This document shows, piece by piece, positions 1 through 8,177 of a DNA stretch of 30,160 nt. The stretch lies in the IMG/VR virus record IMGVR_UViG_3300032323_000678, positions 1-30,160 of that record, one strand, 5' to 3'. How positions within the stretch are numbered: the stretch's first letter is position 1; each line of letters begins with the position of its first letter. Source of the stretch: a virus. The position numbers were made by a program, and so were the translations under genes. Under the pieces are notes generated by a model that worked only from the letters and a program-made list of their open reading frames with translations, searched no databases and was not told where the DNA came from.

Positions 1-630
1 ATGCTTATCCAACATAGCAGCAGCATGTTGTAGATAATCAGTTAGATCGTAATCTCTAATATGACGGGCAATATCGCCACCACGCATTGGTGCTATGCCA
101 TCTTCTTCACTACCAACACTGGCATTATCAACTAAGTCAAGATACTTTCCAATTACTGCACGAGCTTTCTTAAATTCAGGTGATCTGTCAGAGCCAAATG
201 TTGCATTTAGTACATCTCTCAAGTTGTCGGTACTGCGGCCAGGTCTAGCAATTTCTTGTTCAATCGCATCCAATAGATCTGCTGGTCCTTCTTGACCTAC
301 AGCTTCGTCCATCTTGTCGTGCTTGGCACGAATCATGGCCATCTTTTCTTTGCTAGCACCATCGCGACCGGCTTTCTGTAAAGCCTTCATTCCAGTTTCG
401 CCGTATTTCTTTTTACCTAGGTAAGCTTGTAGACCACTTTCGCTAACATCAAACCCTGCAAATTTTTCAGTGAGTTGTCTTTCGACTTTACCAACGCCTT
501 CTAAGACACTGCCACGAGCCGCAACGCTTTCGTAAATAGCTTTCTTATCTTCAGCTTTAGTAGGCTGTTCTTTGGGCTGTAGTGCTTCTAATTTGCCCAA
601 GATATTATAAATGTCGTTATGCTTGCTCAT
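1..630 (-). CDS. Hypothetical T4-like phage protein, C-terminus cut by window edge
   Basis: An open frame runs leftwards from the ATG at 628-630 to the window edge with no stop, giving 210 codons and a missing C-terminus. The protein begins MSKHNDIYNILGKLEAL and is charged and helical in character. It has a Lys/Gly-rich middle (residues about 68-110, including AYLGKKKYGETG and MKALQKAGRDG) and an acidic later part. There is no signal peptide or membrane segment. A GAGGAC ribosome site lies just before the ATG, and only 2 nt separate it from the stop of the upstream gene, so it is co-transcribed with that gene and gp16. I recall similar proteins next to packaging and head genes in environmental T4-like phages, but I know no function. 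A head-associated or scaffold role is possible from position only. Confidence 0.8.
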   Translation of the reverse strand, partial: MSKHNDIYNILGKLEALQPKEQPTKAEDKKAIYESVAARGSVLEGVGKVERQLTEKFAGFDVSESGLQAYLGKKKYGETGMKALQKAGRDGASKEKMAMIRAKHDKMDEAVGQEGPADLLDAIEQEIARPGRSTDNLRDVLNATFGSDRSPEFKKARAVIGKYLDLVDNASVGSEEDGIAPMRGGDIARHIRDYDLTDYLQHAAAMLDKH

Positions 631-632
631 GT

Positions 633-1199
633 TTACTGTCCTCTTTTACTTGTATTTGGTTTTAACACACTCTTGGTATTTTGTGGTGCGTCGTTGGTTG
701 TTTTTCCTGTGGCGTCACTTTTGGCAGCAAATTCATACTTTCTTGATTCTAGTTCTTTGATCAGGCTTGCTGCTCTTGGCTGACCAGCAATGTCGGCTGC
801 TGCTTCAGTTTTTAGATCTGGCTCTGACAGCACAGGACCTTGATTGTCAATTCGTTCCTGAACCATGTCTTCTTGCTCGTGTTGATCTTTTGTATAAACG
901 CAAACACCAGCTGGATCAATCATGGCACGGCTAGTTACTAGCTGTCTAACTTGATCGGGTGTGGTTGGGTACTGTAGTGTAACTTCGATCAAGTAACACT
1001 CACATGGTCCCAGCTTGGGAAATTCTCTGTGTTCTTGTATTGGTAGTCTTTTTGGACTGCTGATGGTATCAACTTGATAAGCGTCTAATGCGTTTTTAAT
1101 ACGCTCAAAGATTTCGCCTTTTGGGTCTACACCGGCAATCTTAACTTTAAACTCGTAAAGTTTATTAAGTTCTGCAATGTAAGATTGGAAAGCTTTCAT
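633..1199 (-). CDS. Hypothetical phage protein, conserved in environmental T4-like phages
   Basis: This is a 188-residue protein starting MKAFQSYIAELNKLYEF. Residues about 15-105 look like a compact alpha/beta domain (YEFKVKIAGVDP, FPKLGPCECYLIEVTLQYPT, QVRQLV). The last 70 residues are polar and low complexity (TGKTTNDAPQNTKS), probably disordered. The start is supported by a GAGGAA ribosome site and by a late-promoter box at 1219-1226. It lies 26 nt downstream of gp16 and 2 nt upstream of the next gene. I recall the FPKLGPCE core from uncharacterised proteins of T4-like cyanophages and marine phages, but I cannot assign a role. A head-assembly factor is a guess from the neighbours. Confidence 0.85.
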   Translation of the reverse strand: MKAFQSYIAELNKLYEFKVKIAGVDPKGEIFERIKNALDAYQVDTISSPKRLPIQEHREFPKLGPCECYLIEVTLQYPTTPDQVRQLVTSRAMIDPAGVCVYTKDQHEQEDMVQERIDNQGPVLSEPDLKTEAAADIAGQPRAASLIKELESRKYEFAAKSDATGKTTNDAPQNTKSVLKPNTSKRGQ

Positions 1200-1218
1200 T
1201 TAAATTCCTCGTATACCT

Positions 1219-1226
1219 TATTTATT
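1219..1226 (-). promoter_or_regulatory. T4-type late promoter box
   Basis: The minus strand reads AATAAATA, close to the T4 late box TATAAATA. It starts at the last base of the gp16 stop codon and lies 19 nt upstream of the ATG at 1199, with a GAGGAA ribosome site in between. The predicted transcript would have a short, normal leader. Confidence 0.6.
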
Positions 1227-1732
1227 CATTTTGTGCTGTTTTGCTCTGCTGGCTTGTTCAGTATCTGTTGTAGTAGTGCATTTCTGTCTAATACCACGCC
1301 TTGACCTTCTATAGCGTCATCACTAGTGACCTTTTTATCAGCTTGTTCACGTTGAAAATCTAGACGTTCCTTGCTTACCTGCAACTGAATCATGCGAAGC
1401 TTTTTATCCATTTTTGCTGTTTTAGCAGTAATGGCATGTCCTAATAGCGTGCCTGCTGTTTGTAGTATAGTACCAGAAAATCTGGCATCAACATTCATAC
1501 CCAAGTCCATCAAGTCTTGAAACTTGTCTGTGGCCAATTTGGCCAGTTCATCTAGCTCGTTATCGCCTGTTTCTAAATCACGAACCAATGGTAGGGCAGC
1601 ATCAATTTTATCAATAGCAGTGTTCACTGCTGTAATTACTTCCTTGTTTTCCTCAATGATCGCTTGCGATTCTGCAGCCGTGGGCTCAACAGTTTCGGGC
1701 AAGTTAAACAGAGATTCTAGTTTTTTAGTCAT
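1226..1732 (-). CDS. gp16: Small terminase subunit (gp16-like)
   Basis: This 168-residue protein is close in length to T4 gp16 (164). Small terminase recognises phage DNA and regulates the large ATPase/nuclease gp17 during packaging into the prohead. The sequence has a conserved acidic N-terminus (LFNLPETVEP), a long predicted helical centre (residues about 25-75, ELDELAKLATDKFQDLMDLG), then RFSGTILQTAGTLLGHAITAKTAKMDKKLRMIQLQ and a charged coiled-coil-like tail. The helical LMDLGM-V-RF and AGTLLGHA-AKTAK pattern is the one I associate with gp16 of T4-like cyanophages. It lies 8 nt after gp4. The late box at 1738-1745 sits exactly 5 nt before the ATG and no clear ribosome site is present, so the mRNA may be leaderless. 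The large subunit gp17 is not in this window. Confidence 0.78.
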   Translation of the reverse strand: MTKKLESLFNLPETVEPTAAESQAIIEENKEVITAVNTAIDKIDAALPLVRDLETGDNELDELAKLATDKFQDLMDLGMNVDARFSGTILQTAGTLLGHAITAKTAKMDKKLRMIQLQVSKERLDFQREQADKKVTSDDAIEGQGVVLDRNALLQQILNKPAEQNSTK

Positions 1733-1737
1733 AACGA

Positions 1738-1745
1738 TATTTACC
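1738..1745 (-). promoter_or_regulatory. T4-type late promoter box abutting the gp16 start
   Basis: The minus strand reads GGTAAATA, carrying the TAAATA core. It overlaps the stop codon of gp4 and is followed by five bases (TCGTT) and then the ATG at 1732. If initiation is spaced as in T4 (box at about -13 to -6), the first transcribed base is the A of the ATG. Confidence 0.5.
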
Positions 1746-2175
1746 GTCCGGAACCTTGATGGAAAATCTCATTTTCAGTAACGATTCTGAACTTTAAGTT
1801 GTTGGCTTTGCACCAAGCCTGGGCTGCTTGCCATTTGTACATATTAAGAATTGCTTGTGCTTGTTCTTTTTGATTTCGTGCTGATTCCAATGTAGCTTGT
1901 GTGCTAGGTTTGATTTCTATCACTTCGGCGTGTTTGCGAGAATCCTTGTCGATGTATATAACAAAGAAGTCGGGCACGTAAATTGTTTGCTTGTTGGTAA
2001 ATGGGTTAACATACGGAACATGTATGCTTTCACTGGCCCATTGTAAGATGGCAGGATTGCTATCGCAAAACCGCATAAAGGTATGTTCCCATCCTGATCT
2101 ATAGTGCGGTTGTTTTTTGCCTATGTATTTTTCAGGATTAAGAACTTGATATGTGCCGTTTGCCCACTTGCCCAT
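1741..2175 (-). CDS. gp4: Head completion protein, gp4-like (PD-(D/E)XK nuclease fold)
   Basis: This 144-residue protein is near the length of T4 gp4 (about 150), which closes the filled head before tail joining and may trim DNA ends. A TnsA-like nuclease signature is visible: E30 in SGWEHTFMRF, D69 in the VPDFFV strand, then E87 and K89 in VIEIKP. Together these give the E...PD...ExK arrangement. The N-terminal NPEKYIGKKQPHYRSGWE and the WASESIHVPYVNPF strand also match the gp4 family. The start codon overlaps the stop of the upstream gene by one base (TAATG), which points to translational coupling. All catalytic residues look intact. Confidence 0.88.
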   Translation of the reverse strand: MGKWANGTYQVLNPEKYIGKKQPHYRSGWEHTFMRFCDSNPAILQWASESIHVPYVNPFTNKQTIYVPDFFVIYIDKDSRKHAEVIEIKPSTQATLESARNQKEQAQAILNMYKWQAAQAWCKANNLKFRIVTENEIFHQGSGR

Positions 2176-2549
2176 TATGGTATAATTGTTCTATTGACAT
2201 ACTTGTTTGTCAACGGAGCATTTCTAACTCCTAATGCACTACTACCAACACGATTAAGATTAAGATACATGGCAATGAAAACATTCAGTTCGCCTGGGGG
2301 CATTCTTCTAAATTCATCTAGTGTTGCCATTGGGTCAACTTCTTGACTCAGGCTAGTATAGATTACCGCTGCGGCCAATGCTGCTGCTGCTTCTTTATTT
2401 TCGGCTATTTGTTCGAAGTATGCAACTACAGCATCATTTGCGTTTGGACTAATGTTATAATTTTTATTAAAAAAGTTATTGAAAAAATCAGGAGTCGTAC
2501 TATCTTGATTTATGTTGTACGACGGACCTGACAGATTGGAAGTGGTCAT
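2175..2549 (-). CDS. Small virion-associated hypothetical protein
   Basis: This 124-residue protein has a polar, Asn-rich N-terminus (residues 1-40) and a helical second half (NKEAAAALAAAVIYTSL). It ends in a conserved-looking segment, MPPGELNVFIAMYLNLNRVG followed by SSALGVRNAP. I recall this C-terminal block from small uncharacterised proteins beside gp4 in environmental T4-like phages. It lies 6 nt downstream of the gp54-like gene and shares one base with gp4 (TAATG), so it belongs to the same structural operon. The ribosome site is weak (AAGATAAAATAAA before the ATG). The function is unknown. Confidence 0.82.
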   Translation of the reverse strand: MTTSNLSGPSYNINQDSTTPDFFNNFFNKNYNISPNANDAVVAYFEQIAENKEAAAALAAAVIYTSLSQEVDPMATLDEFRRMPPGELNVFIAMYLNLNRVGSSALGVRNAPLTNKYVNRTIIP

Positions 2550-2555
2550 TTTATT

Positions 2556-4088
2556 TTATCTTACTCTGGGATTTTGTTTAAAAGCAGCTACGGCATTGGT
2601 TGTGCCTTGATTGGTAGCTGTCACCGACGGATAGTTGATTGGTTGTACTGAGTATGGAACAGTTTGTGTTGTACGCACCGAACCGGGAGCAGTATTTAAA
2701 TCAGCAACATTGTCTAAGGGTAATCCGTTATAGGAAATTCTTGGCACATAGCCGTAGCCTGAACTATTATTGCTAACAGACTGCCCGTTGCTGACTACTC
2801 CTGTCGACCCCGGATTGTTATCGTATCTAGGTGGCTCAGTTCTACCAAAAGCAATTGATTCGGGCTTGATTGAACTTTGGTTGCTGTTACCTCGGTTGCT
2901 TTGAACACCCTGATTCTTTTTCCCAATATTAAATTTGTTCTTGGCCCAATCCACTCCTTGAGTCACTGCACCGCCCACATTCTTGCCGAGGTTACCTATA
3001 TTGGGAATATTCAAACCTGCGAATGGATTTTTTCCTGTCATTATTCCTTGTATAAGAGCTTCTCTTGTTTCTGCCCTTGCCAACAACGATAAGTCTGCAC
3101 CTTTTAAGTTGTGAAACGAAGTATAACCTTTTTGTATAGCGCCCCTGAAGTTACCACCTCTGATATCGCCAATGATTTGGTCTGATGTACTTACTATACC
3201 ACCGTTGCCAAAAACACTTCTTGCACCAAACGCTCTTGGTCTTTGCAAGCCACCTGGACCTGTAGTTCCTGGGTTAGAATTAATTAGCGCACCTGTAGCA
3301 GATTGTCCGTTGTACTTTGCCGATCGGGGAGTCAATGGACTTGGTCTTGTATCGTAGTGAAGGTCGGCGAATCCAGGTATCGTGCTTGTTTTGATGTAAC
3401 CATTGAAATATAGCACGCTTTCGTAGGACACTGTCATTTCATGTTGCATAGTTTCTGTTGTTGCCGATGCATCGTGTTGCCCATGAGCAAAGCTGGTGAT
3501 AGTAGGGTTTACCAACATGTATTCTGTGAATACCCCTTGGCTCATGCTATAGATTCTAATATTACGTAACAGTTGTTTCTTTTGATTAAAGTTACGCAGT
3601 GTATAACCCCAGGTTTTTTGTTTTAATTGTGGATTAAAAACATATTTGTAGTCTTCGTGATATAGTGCGGGATCTGCATCATCTATGCCGCCATAGTCAC
3701 TGTCTCTATAATAGTACGTATAATAGTCACGCCAAAAGTCAATAACTACACCAAAGTTATCATCATGAAACGTAAGTGTAACTGGATCGTATTTAATTTT
3801 AGTTTGAATTATGTTTGGTCTATTGTATGAATTCAGAACTTTATTATCTATTGAGTATTTTGGAAGATTAACTGCCTTTACCATCATACCAGTTTCTAAT
3901 AAATTTTTATTGTCAGTAATTCTTGTCAAGGTTGCGTCAGTTTCAAATCTTACAAAGTAAAGAAATGAATATTTTGGTGCTAGTCTAAAATTCTCCCCAA
4001 CAAACAATTTGTTTGCGTGAGAATAATCAAACATGTCGCCTGCACCACTTTTGGGTATAGGGCTTGAGTATAAGTTACTTTCGTTCAT
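2556..4088 (-). CDS. Tail-tube-fold virion protein, probably gp54-like tube initiator
   Basis: This is a 510-residue protein. Residues about 30-240 look like the T4 tube fold: a central NLPKYSIDNKVLNSYNRPNI segment, then KIKYDPVTLTFHDDN and a Tyr-rich WRDYYTYYYRDSDYGG. This pattern is shared by tail-tube and baseplate tube-initiator proteins. The C-terminal half (about 250-510) is rich in Ser, Asn, Gly and Pro and probably extended, giving a length well above T4 gp54 (320). It follows the tube gene gp19, from which it is separated by a terminator at 4110-4131, and it has its own late box. Its neighbours fit a baseplate or tube role. A second tube-like protein is the main alternative. The start at 4088 has no ribosome site and the promoter box ends 5 nt before it. 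Confidence 0.62.
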   Translation of the reverse strand: MNESNLYSSPIPKSGAGDMFDYSHANKLFVGENFRLAPKYSFLYFVRFETDATLTRITDNKNLLETGMMVKAVNLPKYSIDNKVLNSYNRPNIIQTKIKYDPVTLTFHDDNFGVVIDFWRDYYTYYYRDSDYGGIDDADPALYHEDYKYVFNPQLKQKTWGYTLRNFNQKKQLLRNIRIYSMSQGVFTEYMLVNPTITSFAHGQHDASATTETMQHEMTVSYESVLYFNGYIKTSTIPGFADLHYDTRPSPLTPRSAKYNGQSATGALINSNPGTTGPGGLQRPRAFGARSVFGNGGIVSTSDQIIGDIRGGNFRGAIQKGYTSFHNLKGADLSLLARAETREALIQGIMTGKNPFAGLNIPNIGNLGKNVGGAVTQGVDWAKNKFNIGKKNQGVQSNRGNSNQSSIKPESIAFGRTEPPRYDNNPGSTGVVSNGQSVSNNSSGYGYVPRISYNGLPLDNVADLNTAPGSVRTTQTVPYSVQPINYPSVTATNQGTTNAVAAFKQNPRVR

Positions 4089-4093
4089 AAAAA

Positions 4094-4101
4094 TATTTAT
4101 G
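4094..4101 (-). promoter_or_regulatory. T4-type late promoter box abutting the 4088 start
   Basis: The minus strand reads CATAAATA (7 of 8 to TATAAATA), followed by TTTTT and the ATG at 4088. It sits directly after the terminator hairpin, so the gene has an insulated, private late promoter. The T4-type start point would fall on the ATG. Confidence 0.65.
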
Positions 4102-4109
4102 CCGTAAAA

Positions 4110-4131
4110 AAACCCGGATTAATCCGGGTTT
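4110..4131 (-). terminator. Intrinsic terminator after tail-tube gene
   Basis: A perfect inverted repeat (AAACCCGGATT and its complement, 22 bases with no spacer) is followed on the minus strand by a run of seven T. It lies 20 nt past the stop of gp19 and just before the late box of the next gene. Confidence 0.85.
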
Positions 4132-4151
4132 GGTTTGGTTTTTAAAGTTAA

Positions 4152-4778
4152 TTAAATTCCCAGTCTGCCTAGTCCTGATCCAACACCGGCTGCAAGTGCG
4201 CTGCCTAGGCCTGGGCCAGTTGGTGTTTGAATTGCGTTATCAAACTTAACGTTCATGGCAATAGTTGCTGGATCGTTAGTTCCATAGTTCAAATCACCGT
4301 AATCAACCGAACTGATAAAGCAACCATACAGTGCCCATTCTTCAAGTACGTTAGGAGTAGCTACTCCATTACCACCGTCAAGCACTTGAAATCTTAGAAC
4401 AAATTTGTAATTGGCACCACTCACTGCACTGGCTTGCTCCAGGAAGTCGAACTGTTTCTGGATTTGTTCTGCAACCAGTCTAGCAACGTTACCGCCGGCA
4501 TCGTCGCGGAAGTTGATTGTGGTTTCTTGCCATTCTGGCTTACCTTGTAAATATACCTTGCTGTTGTAAACATCAATCGTGATTGGATTGAAGTTCACGC
4601 TAGGACGTTTTACATCCATAACCTGTTTGGTAAGTTCTACTCTATCTGCACTAATACCAAAGTTTTCAAAACTAGCACGGAATCTATACTTTAGCTTTGG
4701 CATTAACATACCTTGGCTAGTAGCACTTTGGCTAGTAGCTAAAGGGACTGTAAATTTTGTTAATGATGCTACTGACAT
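4152..4778 (-). CDS. gp19: Tail tube protein (gp19-like)
   Basis: This 208-residue protein (T4 gp19 is 163) forms the inner tube of the contractile tail through which DNA is ejected. Recognisable tube features are LMPKLKYRFRASFENFG near the N-terminus, VMDVKRPSVNFNPITIDVYNSKVY, KPEWQETTINFRDD at about residues 75-95, and a closing strand ending in ATIAMNVKFDNA. The C-terminal 25 residues are Gly/Ala-rich (GLGSALAAGVGSGLG) and extra relative to T4. The start has an AGGAG ribosome site 8 nt upstream and a late box at 4798-4805. It lies directly downstream of the sheath gene, the usual 18-19 order. Confidence 0.92.
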   Translation of the reverse strand: MSVASLTKFTVPLATSQSATSQGMLMPKLKYRFRASFENFGISADRVELTKQVMDVKRPSVNFNPITIDVYNSKVYLQGKPEWQETTINFRDDAGGNVARLVAEQIQKQFDFLEQASAVSGANYKFVLRFQVLDGGNGVATPNVLEEWALYGCFISSVDYGDLNYGTNDPATIAMNVKFDNAIQTPTGPGLGSALAAGVGSGLGRLGI

Positions 4779-4797
4779 TTTATTCTCCTGTTACTAT

Positions 4798-4805
4798 TAT
4801 TTATC
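4798..4805 (-). promoter_or_regulatory. T4-type late promoter box for tail tube
   Basis: The minus strand reads GATAAATA, 19 nt before the ATG at 4778. An AGGAG ribosome site lies in the short leader. This gives the tube gene its own strong late transcript in addition to any read-through from the sheath gene. Confidence 0.65.
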
Positions 4806-4818
4806 TTCCATTTTGTGT

Positions 4819-4842
4819 AACTGAGGACCCCGGTCCTCAGTT
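4819..4842. terminator. Strong hairpin between sheath and tube genes
   Basis: A 10-bp perfect stem (AACTGAGGAC and its complement) closes a 4-base C/G loop, 14 nt past the sheath stop. The minus-strand tail (GTTACACAAAATGG) is not T-rich, so it is a weak candidate for an intrinsic terminator. A role as an RNA 3'-end stabiliser or attenuator between two highly expressed genes is as likely. Confidence 0.55.
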
Positions 4843-4856
4843 ATACTCCTACATTA

Positions 4857-7800
4857 TTAACCCAACGCTGCTATATCGCCAGGGTTCTTCAAACGAATTG
4901 GAATGTAAATAAATTCAACATCCTTCATTGGCTCGATTGCAATGTCTACATACAATTCATTACGTGCAATACGATCTGGTGTATTGTTACTACTATCACA
5001 AACAACTAGATAATCGTAAATACCACGTTTTGCAACTAGATCGTTTATGGCACCTTCGATAATTTGTTTGATCTGGTCACGTGTGATCTTGTCATTTGGT
5101 TCAAACAAGAAGCCGTTACCAACACCAGCCAATATTGTACGAATGTAATTTACTAAACGTGCCACGTTGATACGATCCAACGAACTAGGCACTGGATTAC
5201 GTGTTTTTTGTCCAAAACACACTAAACCTACACCAGGAAGCACTGTCATAGGATTAATATTGATTGGGTACATTGCATCACGTAGCGACTGATTAATACC
5301 AGTTTGGATGAACGTAGTAGTTGTGCCGCTGGTGCTTAGGAATCCAACATTGGTTGCATTGTCAATCAATCCGCGACGTGTACCAGCTGGTGGGAACCAT
5401 GGGAAGCTTACATTATCGCTGCGAATGAATGTACGCAATGCCATATGGCTGGAAGGCTGTACAATTTCGTTACCTTGAACGTCTGTGGTAGCACAAGCAG
5501 GATAGAATACAGCTAGATACGGATCAGCAATGGTCAACCCGTCTCCGTATACACCAGAGATGCCCTCGCTCCAATTGGTCAACTGAACTACATTGGCCGG
5601 CAAGTTCATTGGTGTATCCCCAATAACAAACGCTGTGTTACGACGATCGTTGTTTAAGGCAACCATTTCGTCAATAAGTTCAGGATATCCAGGAGCACAA
5701 ATCAAACTATAATCAAAACGTTCTTCTCTGATTTCTGTGCTTGCAACCAATGCACCTTGCATAGCAGTTACTACCATGCGACGTTGCGCTTGACGACCCA
5801 TGTACGGGCTGCCGTCGTTCTTGTTACCGCTGGCAGTTACCCAGGTAGCAGGAACATCAGGTAGCACATCATCTGGATAGTTGGTTGCAGTAAACAAGTT
5901 GCTTACATATCTCTTTACATTGTATCCACTACGACGTGTATTGAACAATAAAGTTCCACGTGGATACAATTGATAGCTAGGAGCATCAAGATCAATATAG
6001 TTGCTTTCTTGTAGGTCTGCGATACCAGGCAAATCGCCAGTAACTGGGTCTGTGGTGCCGTCGCTATCCCAACGTGCATCTGCAAACACAATACCATTCT
6101 GACTGATTGCGTCAGTGTTATCGATTGCCACAAAGGATGTGCCGTTGTAACGATAAATGACTGGGAAGTTTTCTAGATCGCCTGTGTCAATCCATAAATC
6201 ACCAGCTACCAATGAAGTTCCGTCAGTCTGTAATGTAGGCTCACTAGCCGACAAAATTGGACCATCTGGGTTGGTATTTTGCAAGTTATAGCCTCTAGCG
6301 TCGCTAGAAACATTTCTATAACCTCTCCAGCCAGTAGTTTCGCAAACCATGATATCTACTTCTAGTGGAGTACCGTAGTACCATAGTGTACCGTCGGCTG
6401 GTGCTTCATATGGCTCAGTGGTACTGTAAGTGTAATCTAGTTCAGCGAAATTACTTAATGCCAATTCAGTGCCACCAGGAACTGTGGTACGTACACCAGT
6501 GGTGCCTGTAGTAAATCCTGCTGTTGCCAGGGCTGTACCGCTGGCATTAGACAGGTAGATTGTGCCGCCTGCACGGTGTGTGATTGTGATTGCTCCGCTG
6601 CTTTCAATTCTGGCTGTAACGTTAGGAATGTTTTGTGCTAGAATAGCTGCAACAAATGCTGCACTTGTTGTTCCGCCAACAGCAAATGTATAAGATGTTG
6701 TTGAAGGACTTCCAACTTCGGTAACACGCATTGTAATAGTATGACCGGCGTTAAATGATGGTGTACTTGTAGGCGTTGTACCAGTAATACTCATTGCGCC
6801 AGCGGTAGTACGAACAAAAAACTTCATGGTTAACGTATCGTCTGCTTTGACATCGTACTGAACATATAAAGTTCCAACTCCTATACCGTTACCACCTGCG
6901 GTAGGATCAAACCCATAAATTGCTGCCTGTTCAGTTTGATAGAACGGGGCCGCTAGAGTTGTCCAGGTATCGCTACTGGCTGTGTAAATCTTCATGTTAA
7001 GACTTGCACCGTTACCTGTTGCACTGGTTTTTAGGAAAATACTTCCGCTTGGACGTGGTAATGTATCTGTGGCTCTCCAACTTGGAATCTGTGTAAATGA
7101 ACCGTAAGTTAATTCTGGTGCAGCATACTCGCCGCCGCTGCCAATAGCAGCGTCAACAATACCAACTTCTCCTAGTACATTCTGACTTCCTGTGTTATTT
7201 GCAATACTTAATTTTCCGTCAGTAACTGATCCATTGCTCTGCGACGCACTGGTTACAAACAGTTGCAACTTGTTATCAGCACTTGCTGCTGCTGTAACAC
7301 CGGTAATAGCCGCTGTGTTAATTGCAGAAACAATGCTGGCCAAGTTTGTGCCACCAATGGTAACCACTGTATTGTTAATCTTTAATTCATTGGTACCTAC
7401 GTCTAATGCAGGACTAGCTACCGACCCAACTACAGCTGGCCAGCTATTCTGCCAGGCTGTACTACCAACTTTGACCCAAGCATTGCTTGAATTTTTATAG
7501 TATGTAAAGTTAGCAGCTCCATTGGTAGTATCATCCACAGCAACAACAGCATAAGATCCAACATCACCAATACTGGTTTTTGGCTCATATGGAGGGCCAA
7601 CTATCAAATCATCTAGGCTAGTTAATACTAAAGGAGTTTTTAAAGTAAAGGTTTCGTCTGCGGCGTCCCACTCGTTAATACCAAATGTGCTGTTAGCTAG
7701 ATCAAACCAATAAACGCCGTTAGCAACTGTGCCAACAGGTCTAACCGATGTTGATTCTAGCTGTCCTAAATCTACGTCTGCACGGATTGCATAAATTCTA

Positions 7801-8108
7801 TTACCCAGGCCCATGGCGCTGTATGCTGCCATTAAGCCATATTCGTTTAATTCGTTACCGTGTAGCGGTGTACCAGCTGCGCTTTGTTTAAAGACTGGAT
7901 AACCCATTGCTGCAACAAGTTCACGCTGACTTGTAAATGCTTGCAATTTGCCTGCGTTTTCGGCTGTAGTGCCTGTGGCCACTGTGCCGTTGAAAATTTT
8001 ATCTTGTTCTGTGGCAAAAACTACTAGTGGTACGGTACCAACTGCCCCTGGAACATATTGGCTTTCGTCTGTGACTGTAATTTCTAAACCTGGAGATACT
8101 AGTGCCAT
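4857..8108 (-). CDS. gp18: Tail sheath protein (gp18-like) with large insertions
   Basis: This is the contractile sheath subunit. The ATG at 8108 (MALVSPGLEITVTDES) is chosen because it has an AAGGAAA ribosome site and gives the canonical sheath N-terminus; a TTG six codons upstream is less likely. The length is 1083 residues against 659 in T4. The sheath core is visible at residues 1-130 (VPLVVFAT, YGLMAAYSAMGLGNRIYAIRAD) and from about 590 to the end (VDIMVCETTGWRGY, LWIDTGDLENFPVIYRYN, GSPYMGRQAQRRMVV, ICAPGYPELIDEMV, VSFPWFPPAGTRRG, MKDVEFIYIPIRLKNPGD). The intervening 130-590 holds extra beta-rich, Thr/Ser/Gly-rich domains, with two similar modules at about 231-315 and 440-535. These probably decorate the outside of the sheath. 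A late box lies at 8140-8147. Confidence 0.95.
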   Translation of the reverse strand: MALVSPGLEITVTDESQYVPGAVGTVPLVVFATEQDKIFNGTVATGTTAENAGKLQAFTSQRELVAAMGYPVFKQSAAGTPLHGNELNEYGLMAAYSAMGLGNRIYAIRADVDLGQLESTSVRPVGTVANGVYWFDLANSTFGINEWDAADETFTLKTPLVLTSLDDLIVGPPYEPKTSIGDVGSYAVVAVDDTTNGAANFTYYKNSSNAWVKVGSTAWQNSWPAVVGSVASPALDVGTNELKINNTVVTIGGTNLASIVSAINTAAITGVTAAASADNKLQLFVTSASQSNGSVTDGKLSIANNTGSQNVLGEVGIVDAAIGSGGEYAAPELTYGSFTQIPSWRATDTLPRPSGSIFLKTSATGNGASLNMKIYTASSDTWTTLAAPFYQTEQAAIYGFDPTAGGNGIGVGTLYVQYDVKADDTLTMKFFVRTTAGAMSITGTTPTSTPSFNAGHTITMRVTEVGSPSTTSYTFAVGGTTSAAFVAAILAQNIPNVTARIESSGAITITHRAGGTIYLSNASGTALATAGFTTGTTGVRTTVPGGTELALSNFAELDYTYSTTEPYEAPADGTLWYYGTPLEVDIMVCETTGWRGYRNVSSDARGYNLQNTNPDGPILSASEPTLQTDGTSLVAGDLWIDTGDLENFPVIYRYNGTSFVAIDNTDAISQNGIVFADARWDSDGTTDPVTGDLPGIADLQESNYIDLDAPSYQLYPRGTLLFNTRRSGYNVKRYVSNLFTATNYPDDVLPDVPATWVTASGNKNDGSPYMGRQAQRRMVVTAMQGALVASTEIREERFDYSLICAPGYPELIDEMVALNNDRRNTAFVIGDTPMNLPANVVQLTNWSEGISGVYGDGLTIADPYLAVFYPACATTDVQGNEIVQPSSHMALRTFIRSDNVSFPWFPPAGTRRGLIDNATNVGFLSTSGTTTTFIQTGINQSLRDAMYPININPMTVLPGVGLVCFGQKTRNPVPSSLDRINVARLVNYIRTILAGVGNGFLFEPNDKITRDQIKQIIEGAINDLVAKRGIYDYLVVCDSSNNTPDRIARNELYVDIAIEPMKDVEFIYIPIRLKNPGDIAALG

Positions 8109-8139
8109 GGTATTTTTCCTTTTCAATACATGTTTAAGA

Positions 8140-8147
8140 TATTTATT
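8140..8147 (-). promoter_or_regulatory. T4-type late promoter box for tail sheath
   Basis: The minus strand reads AATAAATA, 31 nt before the sheath ATG, with AAGGAAA as ribosome site in the leader. It is divergent from the plus-strand late box at 8198-8205. Confidence 0.6.
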
Positions 8148-8177
8148 TGAAAGTGGATAAAATAGGTAGTTAACCGC

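Noticed and set aside
8109-8126. TTG start six codons upstream of the sheath ATG
   Set aside because: Those codons contain the ribosome site AAGGAAA for the ATG at 8108, and the resulting N-terminus would not match the sheath family.
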